From the NCBI GenBank assembly GCA_900545445.1, contig UQZH01000056.1:1-11029 (forward strand): 11,029 bases of DNA, in the 5' to 3' direction. The stretch's first letter is position 1; each line of letters begins with the position of its first letter. The DNA comes from an uncultured Collinsella sp. GTDB lineage: Bacteria > Actinomycetota > Coriobacteriia > Coriobacteriales > Coriobacteriaceae. A program made the position numbers and the translations under genes. The notes under the pieces were generated by a model that did no database searches, had not been told where the DNA came from, and saw only the letters and a list, made by a program, of their open reading frames with translations. This document shows positions 5,499 to 11,029 of this stretch, piece by piece.

Positions 5499-6542
5499 CT
5501 ACTCAAAGTATTGGAACTTGTTGGTTGAGAAGGCAAACGTGACGACGAAGCCTTCGCCGGGCTCGGATGCCGCGGTGACGTCAATGCCCATCTTGGAGCA
5601 CAGGCGCGCCACCAGGTAGAGGCCGATGCCCGTTGCGCGCTTGGTGGTGCGGCCGTTGTCGCCGGTAAAGCCCTTCTCGAACACGCGCGGCAGGTCGGCC
5701 GCGCTCACGCCGCAGCCGTTGTCCGCGACGGTGAGCTCGATGCGTTCGCTCGCCAGGCCCTCGTCCAGCAACGCGCCCGAAAACACGATCTTTGCGCCGT
5801 CCTCGCGCGCATATTTAATGCTGTTCTGAATGAGCTGGCCCAGAATAAACTCGAGCCACTTCTCGTCGGTAAAGACCTCAAAGTCGAGGTTCTCGCACAC
5901 CGGGGCCACGTGCGCCGCGATGAGCTCGCGCGCGTTGGCCTTAATCGCGCCCGTCACCAAGGTCTTGAGATCCCAGCGGCGAATCAGGTAGTCGCGCTCC
6001 ACGACTTCCGAACGCGCGTAGTACAGCGCCTGGTCGATATAGCGCTCCACGCGAGCCAACTCACGGCCCAGGTCATCCACACGAGACAGGTCGTCTTCGC
6101 TGCCATCCAGGTTTTCCAAAATTAGATGAGCCGCCGCCAGGGGCAGTTTGGCCTCGTGGACCCAGCTCTCGATATAGTCGCGATAGTCATCGGTCTGACG
6201 CCGGCCTTCGGCAACCTCGTCGCAAGCGGCTTTGCCCACCCGGCGCAAGACCTCGTACTCGAGCTCGCCCTCGGCATAGGTCGGGCATTGCACCATCTCC
6301 TGCACCCATGCGGGGCTCTCGAGCTCCTCGGCCGCGCGCTCCAGCTGACGCAGAAAACGGCGGCGACGCGCGTACTCGACCACGATGCCGAGCATACCAA
6401 AGATAAAGGACACGCCGACCGCCACGACCACAATAGAAACGGGTGCACCGGCGACCGTCAGCACAAAGCAGCTCAGCAGCACGCCGCACGTCCACACGGC
6501 GACGGGAAGCAGCGCATCTTTAAAGAATTTGCCAAACGACAT
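5499..6542 (-). CDS. Sensor histidine kinase, intramembrane-sensing type (BceS/GraS-like)
   Basis: A membrane kinase that autophosphorylates on histidine and passes phosphate to the adjacent regulator. Two transmembrane helices (about 13-31 and 35-55) are separated by only a few residues, so there is no extracellular sensor domain; this is the intramembrane-sensing layout seen in BceS, GraS and relatives, which respond to cell-envelope antibiotics. The phospho-acceptor is His129 in WVHEAKLPLA. The catalytic domain has the N box QLIQNSIKYA with Asn240, G1 VADNGCGV (272-279), F box VFEKGF (287-292) and G2 ATGIGLYL (303-310). Length is 347, normal for the group. It begins 9 bases after the regulator stop codon, with only a weak GGGG site, so coupled translation is likely. 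The usual BceAB-type ABC transporter is not in the window; the signal is unknown. Confidence 0.93.
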   Translation of the reverse strand: MSFGKFFKDALLPVAVWTCGVLLSCFVLTVAGAPVSIVVVAVGVSFIFGMLGIVVEYARRRRFLRQLERAAEELESPAWVQEMVQCPTYAEGELEYEVLRRVGKAACDEVAEGRRQTDDYRDYIESWVHEAKLPLAAAHLILENLDGSEDDLSRVDDLGRELARVERYIDQALYYARSEVVERDYLIRRWDLKTLVTGAIKANARELIAAHVAPVCENLDFEVFTDEKWLEFILGQLIQNSIKYAREDGAKIVFSGALLDEGLASERIELTVADNGCGVSAADLPRVFEKGFTGDNGRTTKRATGIGLYLVARLCSKMGIDVTAASEPGEGFVVTFAFSTNKFQYFE

Positions 6543-6551
6543 AGCCGGCCC

Positions 6552-7223
6552 CTAGACCGAATAGCCTTGGCCGCGATGCGTCGTCAAATACCCCTTGATG
6601 CCGATTTTTTCGAGCGTGGTGCGCAGGCGGTTGATGTTGACGGTGAGCGTATTGTCGTCCACGAAGGCGTCGGAGTCCCACAGGTCCTGCATGACGGCCG
6701 AGCGCGAAACAATCTTGCCCGCGCGACTCAGAAGCAGTGAGAGGATACGCAGTTCGTTTTTGGTGAGCTCGGTGCTAGTGCCGGTTTGCGTGTTGGTGAC
6801 CATTGAGCGGGCGAGGTCGAGCTCCAGCCCCTTGTGGACAAGTGTACTGCGCTCGCCTGCCGCCGCGGTGCGACGCAGCAGTGCGTTGATGCGCGCCACA
6901 AGCACGCGCGCGCTGTAGGGCTTGGGAACAAAGTCGTCCGCGCCGAGCGTCATGGCCATGACCTCGTCGATCTCGGTCGTGCGCGACGTGAGAACGATGA
7001 TGGGGACCTCGGATTCGCGACGGACCTCATGGCAGATGTGCTGGCCGTCTTTGACGGGAAGCGTGAGGTCGAGCAGCACCAGGTCGGGTGCGGCGGCGAG
7101 AATATCGCGCGAGACATGCTCAAACGATTCGCAGGCCTCGATTTCAAACCCAGCGCGGGCAAGGATGTCGACAAGCTCACGACGGATGGGCTCGTCGTCC
7201 TCAACGATATAGATCAGCGCCAT
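6552..7223 (-). CDS. OmpR/PhoB-family response regulator, partner of the adjacent sensor kinase
   Basis: A 223-residue DNA-binding regulator. Receiver domain (1-118): acidic pair Asp9-Asp10, phospho-acceptor Asp52 in LLDLTLP, Thr79/Ser80 and Lys101 in VPKPYS. C-terminal winged-helix domain (about 128-223): ELTKNELRILSLLLSRAG, the SRSAVMQDLWD segment, the DNA-reading helix DDNTLTVNINRLRTTLEKIG and the wing TTHRGQGYSV. The arrangement is close to BceR/GraR. The start at 7223 is backed by GAGGGGA about 10 bases upstream. It is the first gene of the two-gene operon. A perfect 16-bp palindrome at 7282-7297 and a 10-bp one at 7313-7322 lie upstream and could be sites for this or another regulator. 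Confidence 0.95.
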   Translation of the reverse strand: MALIYIVEDDEPIRRELVDILARAGFEIEACESFEHVSRDILAAAPDLVLLDLTLPVKDGQHICHEVRRESEVPIIVLTSRTTEIDEVMAMTLGADDFVPKPYSARVLVARINALLRRTAAAGERSTLVHKGLELDLARSMVTNTQTGTSTELTKNELRILSLLLSRAGKIVSRSAVMQDLWDSDAFVDDNTLTVNINRLRTTLEKIGIKGYLTTHRGQGYSV

Positions 7224-7281
7224 GGATTCCGCTCCCCTCTTGGTTGTCTTGCCACCATTATGGCTGCGAAACTGCAGGTGT

Positions 7282-7297
7282 GCACCGCGCGCGGTGC
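7282..7297. promoter_or_regulatory. Perfect 16-bp palindrome upstream of the response regulator
   Basis: GCACCGCGCGCGGTGC equals its own reverse complement and lies 59 bp upstream of the regulator ATG. A second palindrome, GTTCGCGAAC, is at 7313-7322. CATAAT on the minus strand (around 7256-7261) could be a -10 box between palindrome and gene. OmpR-type regulators normally bind direct repeats rather than such a palindrome, so a different factor, or chance in GC-rich DNA, is possible. Confidence 0.4.
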
Positions 7298-7359
7298 CAA
7301 GGTGACAGAACTGTTCGCGAACGAAAGCGTTTAGCTTGCCCTTCGCTCGCAGCGGTGGC

Positions 7360-7404
7360 GGGGACCAAAATGATTCTTTAATCCCCGTCCCAGAAAAATC
7401 ATTT
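7360..7404. repeat. Two interlocked inverted repeats after the unrecognised gene
   Basis: GGGAC (7361-7365) pairs with GTCCC (7387-7391), and AAATGATT (7368-7375) pairs with AATCATTT (7397-7404). The pairs are interleaved, so they form either alternative hairpins or a pseudoknot. The right end overlaps the TAA stop of the upstream gene. No T-run follows. The arm GGGGAC is shared with the elements at 1685 and 10916. Confidence 0.4.
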
Positions 7405-8134
7405 AGCGGCGGGCACGGAGCTTTTCGTAGCCTTCGGCGAAGAAGGCGACCGTGGCGGCGTCGGCCTCGGCGGCATCTGTCTCGGTCGCGGGGACCACGC
7501 CGTGCTCGTCGCTCACTAGGAACAGCGCGCCCTTAAGCTGCGCGGGAATGTCTACGCGCGTGACCGGGATGCCCTTGGTCTGGGCCAGCTGCTCGATGAG
7601 CGTCGCCGTGCCGCACAGGCACTCGTCCGCCGGCGCCACAAAGGCAAGCTCGCCGTTGTTGACGGCGGCGAGCAGCTCGGGCGCCACGCCGGTTTCGTCG
7701 GCCTCGGAGCGGGCCTCTGCGGAGCGGGCGCGCAGCGCCTTGGCCGACGTATCGGCGAGCGGCTCGTACTCCCCCACCGTCATGGCGGCGTTGCCGTTGA
7801 CGTCGATCACCAGCATGAGCACGCCGTCATGTGCGGTGTAATCGCCCTCGGCAAGCGACCACTCAACGTGCTGTTTGGCCCAGCTGAGCATGTTATGGGT
7901 AAGCGGCTCGCCCTGCACCAGGCGCTCGGACAGTGCGCGGATGTGGCGGTTGAGCATGGGCACCTTTTTGTTGGACATGCGCCAACGGCAGACAAGCGCG
8001 GGCTTGTCGAGCGTGAACTTCTCGACCGCCTCCTGATTGGCGCAAAAGTCCTCGTACGCACGCTGATCCTCGGCATTGCCAAACAGCTCGGCATCATCAA
8101 TCTGGGGCATGGTCATACCTTTCGTGTTAGTCAT
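7403..8134 (-). CDS. Conserved-looking hypothetical protein, unrecognised
   Basis: A 243-residue protein (235 if the ATG at 8110 is used) without signal peptide or membrane segment, acidic overall, hence probably cytoplasmic. I do not recognise the family. The N-terminal half (PQIDDAELFGNAEDQRAYEDF... to ...HDGVLMLVIDVNGNAAMTVGEYEPL, about 10-147) looks like a folded domain; an Ala/Glu-rich stretch (about 148-172) leads to a second segment with FVAPADECLCGTATLIEQL and VDIPAQLKGALFLVSDEHG. Start choice is open: ATG 8134 has AGAGGA only four bases away, whereas ATG 8110 has AAAGG at better distance and would give a short leader if TATAAG at about 8142-8147 is the -10 box. It is upstream of the two-component operon on the same strand with a 179-bp gap, so a shared transcript is possible but unproven. 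Confidence 0.8.
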   Translation of the reverse strand: MTNTKGMTMPQIDDAELFGNAEDQRAYEDFCANQEAVEKFTLDKPALVCRWRMSNKKVPMLNRHIRALSERLVQGEPLTHNMLSWAKQHVEWSLAEGDYTAHDGVLMLVIDVNGNAAMTVGEYEPLADTSAKALRARSAEARSEADETGVAPELLAAVNNGELAFVAPADECLCGTATLIEQLAQTKGIPVTRVDIPAQLKGALFLVSDEHGVVPATETDAAEADAATVAFFAEGYEKLRARR

Positions 8135-8151
8135 TCCGTCCTCTTATACCA

Positions 8152-8186
8152 AAAAGACGGCCCTCCAAACGGAGCAGCCGTCTTTT
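8152..8186 (-). terminator. Rho-independent terminator after purH (possibly bidirectional)
   Basis: AAAAGACGGC (8152-8161) pairs perfectly with GCCGTCTTTT (8177-8186); inside, CTCC (8163-8166) pairs with GGAG (8171-8174). On the minus strand the stem is followed by a T-run, fitting termination of purH transcription about 170 bases after its stop codon and just before the next gene. On the plus strand TTTT also ends the stem, so it may act in both directions. Confidence 0.85.
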
Positions 8187-8226
8187 GCAGAGATTATTTT
8201 GACGATACGGTCAGGCGACCGATCGG

Positions 8227-8256
8227 CTTAATGGGATAGAACAACATCCCATTAAG
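8227..8256. repeat. Perfect 11-bp inverted repeat in the purH 3' region
   Basis: CTTAATGGGAT (8227-8237) is the exact reverse complement of ATCCCATTAAG (8246-8256), with the 8-base loop AGAACAAC. No T-run follows on either strand, so it is not a standard terminator. It sits between the larger hairpin element and the terminator in the 223-bp gap after purH. Confidence 0.6.
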
Positions 8257-8258
8257 GG

Positions 8259-8353
8259 TTTTCCAAGTGCCCGAGATTGCCCCGAAAGAGGAGCGCCGCG
8301 TACTAAATGTACGCAAGCGACGGTTTGAGGGGCAAGGTCGGGTGCTTGGGAAA
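8259..8353. repeat. 95-nt hairpin element directly after the purH stop codon
   Basis: Arms 8259-8283 and 8329-8353 pair at 23 of 25 positions (three of them G-T), with a two-base internal mismatch. The 45-base apical region holds a second perfect hairpin, GCGTAC (8298-8303) with GTACGC (8309-8314) around TAAAT. The outer end is four bases from the purH stop codon, so the purH mRNA would end in this structure. It could be a dispersed intergenic repeat, an mRNA-stabilising 3' end or a small structured RNA; none can be chosen from one copy. Confidence 0.65.
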
Positions 8354-8357
8354 GCCT

Positions 8358-9965
8358 CTAGTGCCTAAAATGCCTGGCCCCTGTGAAGACCATCGCAATA
8401 CCATGCTCGTTGCAGGCCTGGACGCTCTCGTCGTCGCGCTTGGAGCCGCCGGGCTGGATGATGCAGGTCACACCGTGCGCGGCAAGCACGTCGACGTTGT
8501 CGCGGAACGGGAAGAACGCGTCGCTTGCACAGGCAAAGCCGCCCTTCTCCACGCCCTCGCGCTCGCAGAAGTCCTCGGCGCGCTCGCAGGCAAGCAGTGC
8601 AGAGTCAACGCGGTTGGGCTGACCCGGGCCCATGCCAATGCCGGCCTTACCCTTGGAAACCAGGATGGCGTTGGACTTGACGCCCTTGCAGACCTTCCAG
8701 GCAAACTCGAGCTCGGCCATCTCAGCGTCGGTGGGCTTGCGGTCGGTGGGGAACGTGAAGGTCGCGGGATCCTCGGTCACGTGGTCGACTTCCTGCACCA
8801 GCATGCCGCCGTCGACGGAGCGCAGCTCCACCTGGGCGCCGTGGTCCACGCCGCCGGTGGCCAGCACGCGCAGGTTGGGGCGCTTGGCCATGCGCTCGAG
8901 CGCCTCGGCAGTGTAGCTCGGAGCGATGATAACCTCGACGAACTGCTTGTTCTGATCGGCAAAGTGCTCAACCAGCTCATAGGGAACCTCGCGGTTGCAG
9001 GCGATGATGCCGCCGAAGGCGCTCTTGGGATCGCAGGCGAAGGCGCGGTCGTAGGCGGCCGTGATGTCCTCGGCCACGGCGGAGCCGCAGGGGTTCTGAT
9101 GCTTGAGGATCACGCAGGCCGGCTCGTCGAACTCGCGGACTAGGTTCCAAGCGGCGTCGGCATCCAGATAGTTGTTGTAGCTGAGCGGCTTGCCCTGGAT
9201 CTGCTCGGAGCCCACGAGCGGGAACTGCGAGCTCGCGGTATTCTCGCAGCCCTCGGCAAAGCGATAGACCGTGGCCTTCTGCTGAGGATTCTCGCCATAG
9301 CGCAGGTCGTCGACCTTCTCCAGCGAGATCTCGAGCTTGGCAGAGGTGTCCGCCACGTCGCTTGCGTGGGCGGCGAGCCAACGGGAGATAGCCGTGTCGT
9401 AGGCGGCGGTGGTCTGGTAGACCTTCACCTGCAGGCGACGACGGGTGGAAAGCGTGGTGCAGCCACCGGTCTCGCGCATCTCGGCCAGGACGGCATCATA
9501 GTCGGCCGGGTCGGAGATGACGGTAACGCTCGCGGCGTTCTTGGCGGCAGAGCGCAGCATGGAAGGACCGCCGATGTCGATGTGCTCGATGGCATCCGCG
9601 AAGGTGACCTCGGGGTTGGCGACGGTCTTCTCGAACTCGTACAGGTTGACGACGACCAGGTCGATCAGCTTAATGCCGTGCTATGCCGCCTCCTGCATGT
9701 GCTGCTCGGAATCGCGGCGGGCCAGCAGCGCGCCGTGAACCTTGGGGTGCAGGGTCTTAACGCGGCCGTCCATCATCTCGGGATAGCCCGTGAACTCCTC
9801 GATGGGGGTTACGGGGACGCCCGCGTCCTCGATGGCACGAGCCGTGCCGCCCGTAGAGATGATCTCGACGCCAAAGTCATCGACCAGCGTCCGTGCGAAA
9901 TCGACGACGCCCGTCTTATCGGTAACCGAAATCAACGCGCGTGCGATCTTCACATCAGATCCCAT
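8358..9965 (-). pseudogene. purH: purH, bifunctional AICAR transformylase / IMP cyclohydrolase, interrupted by an in-frame amber stop
   Basis: PurH catalyses the last two steps of IMP synthesis: formylation of AICAR with 10-formyl-THF, then ring closure. The full frame of 535 codons (E. coli 529) is collinear with the family. N-terminal cyclohydrolase domain: STGGTARAIEDAGV (38-51), MDGRVKTLHPKVHGALLARRD (65-85). C-terminal transformylase domain: RYGENPQQ (223-230), catalytic Lys288-His289 in ILKHQNPCG, FGGIIACNREV, and the typical end MVFTGARHFRH. Codon 95 is TAG (9681-9683), where relatives have Gln or Glu before HGI...DLVVVNLY; the frame is otherwise uninterrupted on both sides. The ATG at 9965 is preceded by AGGAGG (9971-9976). 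Translation would give a 94-residue fragment; the downstream frame's first ATG is codon 136 (9560), without a good ribosome binding site, so the cyclohydrolase domain is lost even if that part is made. A sequencing error, a recent mutation or stop suppression could explain it. Confidence 0.93.
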
Positions 9966-10039
9966 GCAGTCCTCCTGTCTGGTACGCCGCCGTGCTCTGT
10001 GAGTCGGTGATACGTCGATCTGCAGCGCTCGCGCAGCGG

Positions 10040-10081
10040 CATTGAAAATACTGATTCAATGTAGCGCATCGAGCGCATCGA
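10040..10081. promoter_or_regulatory. Inverted and tandem repeats upstream of purH
   Basis: CATTGAA (10040-10046) and TTCAATG (10055-10061) form a 7-bp inverted repeat with an 8-base spacer, and GCGCATCGA occurs twice in tandem (10064-10072, 10073-10081). They lie 75-116 bp upstream of the purH ATG in the 277-bp divergent gap to the acetyltransferase gene. The AT-rich inverted repeat is a plausible operator, but no purine-repressor consensus that I know matches it. I found no convincing promoter hexamers here. Confidence 0.3.
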
Positions 10082-10242
10082 TGCACCCCGCAACGGGCGC
10101 ATATGCAGAAAAAGTTTGCGAGCGGAGGGGATGGGCACGGCACCGGGCACGGTGAGTTCATGGAACACAGGGGCACCATAATTAGATGCCAATAGCGTGG
10201 TAGAACTGTGCTCGATATGCATCCGCAAAAGAAAGAGGCACC

Positions 10243-10884
10243 ATGGTCTCGCGGGTTCTCTACCGACCGTTTGATACCGAAGACTTCGACGCCATCGCGT
10301 TGATTCTGCAGCAGCTTTGGCATAACAATTCGGATAACGATGAGTACAACCGCCTCGAGGCCGCATGCGACCTCGCCTATTGCCTTTCGTCTTCGACGTT
10401 TTCGCAGGTTGCCGTAATCGACGGTCAGGCGCGCGGCATTGCGCTCGCGCGTGCGGGACAGAGCTCCGGCGCCACCGTTAAGGAACATTGGCTGGATACC
10501 GAACGCGCACTGCTATCGCAAATGCGCGAGCTGGAGCCCGATGCCTGCGCCGAGTATCTCTCGTTTGTGCGCGCAACCATCCGAACCAACAACCGCCTGC
10601 TCGAAAGCAGCCCGTTGCCACACGACAACGAGGTCACGCTGCTTGCCGTAGATCGCGACGTCCATGGCCTGGGCGTTGGCTCGGTGTTGCTCGACGCCGC
10701 AGTCTCGTACCTATCCTCGCGCGGGGCGACGAGGGCGCACCTGTACACCGACTCCAACTGCTCGTGGAAGTTCTACGAGCTGCATGGCTTTAAGCGCACG
10801 GCCACGCACCGCGCCAACCGCGAAGAGCGCCGTCACGACATGCCGCGCGAAAGCTTCCTCTACGAACTCGACCTAACAGCCTAG
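10243..10884 (+). CDS. GNAT-family N-acetyltransferase
   Basis: Transfers an acetyl group from acetyl-CoA to an amine; the substrate cannot be told from sequence. The 213-residue protein has the acetyl-CoA binding motif A in LLAVDRDVHGLGVGSVLL (133-150), with the family's R/Q-x-x-G-x-G/A pattern matched by HGLGVG, and motif B in SNCSWKFYELHGFKR (171-185), where Tyr178 and the following GF are typical. The N-terminal part (VLYRPFDTEDFDAIALILQQLW) starts like many GNAT proteins. An insertion of about 50 residues (about 78-130) separates the first strands from motif A. Start: ATG 10243 preceded by AAAGAGG (10232-10238). It is a single gene, divergent from purH. Confidence 0.9.
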   Translation: MVSRVLYRPFDTEDFDAIALILQQLWHNNSDNDEYNRLEAACDLAYCLSSSTFSQVAVIDGQARGIALARAGQSSGATVKEHWLDTERALLSQMRELEPDACAEYLSFVRATIRTNNRLLESSPLPHDNEVTLLAVDRDVHGLGVGSVLLDAAVSYLSSRGATRAHLYTDSNCSWKFYELHGFKRTATHRANREERRHDMPRESFLYELDLTA

Positions 10885-10915
10885 GCCCAGCAGCCATACC
10901 TAGTCATTTAGGAAC

Positions 10916-10941
10916 GTCCCCAGTGACTAGTCGTTGGGGAC
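10916..10941. repeat. 26-bp palindromic element with GTCCCC/GGGGAC ends
   Basis: GTCCCC (10916-10921) faces GGGGAC (10936-10941), and the centre GACTAGTC (10925-10932) is itself a perfect palindrome; 22 of 26 positions are self-complementary. It lies 31 bp after the acetyltransferase stop codon. The 9-mer TGGGGACAG (10935-10943) also occurs in the element at 1685-1739, hinting at a dispersed family. It could add to termination, since AGTCTT follows, but the T-run is poor. Confidence 0.6.
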
Positions 10942-10966
10942 AGTCTTCGTAGGTAGCGCATAAAAA

Positions 10967-11008
10967 GGGATGGGCTTCCCCCGACGGCTGTCGAGAAAAG
11001 CCCATCCC
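10967..11008 (-). terminator. Rho-independent terminator of a gene entering from the right edge
   Basis: GGGATGGGCTT (10967-10977) pairs perfectly with AAGCCCATCCC (10998-11008); the 20-base loop has a short stem of its own (CGAC with GTCG). On the minus strand the stem is followed by TTTTT (10962-10966), so it serves a minus-strand gene beyond the window. On the plus strand only ATAATTTA follows, so termination of the acetyltransferase gene here is possible but weaker. Confidence 0.75.
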
Positions 11009-11029
11009 ATAATTTACGACCGCTAGAAC

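Noticed and set aside
5374..5619. Small plus-strand frame of 81 codons between hipB and the kinase gene
   Set aside because: Runs across the operators and then antisense into the kinase gene; no ribosome binding site or recognisable domain.
8307..9143. Plus-strand open frame of 278 codons opposite purH
   Set aside because: Antisense to the conserved transformylase domain; repetitive Gly/Ala/Leu product with no family resemblance.
10040..10081. Possible riboswitch or purine-sensing leader for purH
   Set aside because: I see neither the purine-riboswitch core nor a terminator/antiterminator pair; only short repeats are present.
9955..10488. Minus-strand open frames in the purH-acetyltransferase gap
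   Set aside because: They overlap the acetyltransferase gene in antisense, have no clear ribosome binding site and look like compositional by-products.
1..11029. CRISPR arrays, tRNA or rRNA genes, transposase genes, phage genes
   Set aside because: No regularly spaced direct repeats of array type, no cloverleaf or rRNA signature, and no integrase or transposase motifs in any coherent frame.

Overview
This is a GC-rich stretch (roughly 60% G+C by eye) of a bacterial chromosome. The PcrA, UppP and PurH sequences, strong GGAGG-type ribosome binding sites, and many GC-rich intergenic palindromes with GGGGAC/GTCCCC arms suggest a gut actinobacterium of the class Coriobacteriia, probably Collinsella or a close relative. 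That assignment is inference; no rRNA or tRNA gene is present to confirm it.

Layout, left to right. Positions 1-1539 (minus) hold the first 513 codons of the DNA-repair helicase pcrA; its C-terminal part lies beyond the left edge. A 343-bp gene-free stretch follows (1540-1882) with the likely pcrA promoter and two palindromic elements. Next comes uppP (minus, TTG start at 2857), divergent from a universal stress protein gene (plus, 3105-3542). The stress gene ends in a 91-nt imperfect palindrome and a terminator with two alternative 3' arms. A hipBA-type toxin-antitoxin operon follows on minus (hipB 5031-5321, hipA 3739-5031, overlapping as TAATG), with three related operators upstream. A BceRS/GraRS-like two-component system is next on minus (response regulator 6552-7223, sensor kinase 5499-6542), then an unrecognised gene (7403-8134, minus), then purH (8358-9965, minus) followed by a large hairpin element and a terminator. 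A GNAT acetyltransferase (10243-10884, plus) and a terminator facing in from the right close the window.

Most genes are conserved housekeeping or regulatory genes and do not form one pathway. Working units visible here are: (1) hipBA, a translationally coupled and evidently autoregulated persistence-type module; (2) the kinase/regulator pair, an operon with a 9-nt gap and no ABC transporter beside it; (3) purH, the last two steps of IMP synthesis.

The points most worth following up are an in-frame amber stop at codon 95 of an otherwise intact purH; three hipBA operators whose cores are spaced exactly 39 bp apart around the -10 box; duplicated VPLDxYxAP motifs in a PcrA N-terminal extension; an Ala/Asp-rich insertion in UppP; and several intergenic palindromes that may belong to genome-wide repeat families. 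I see no clear evidence of an entirely new multi-gene system.
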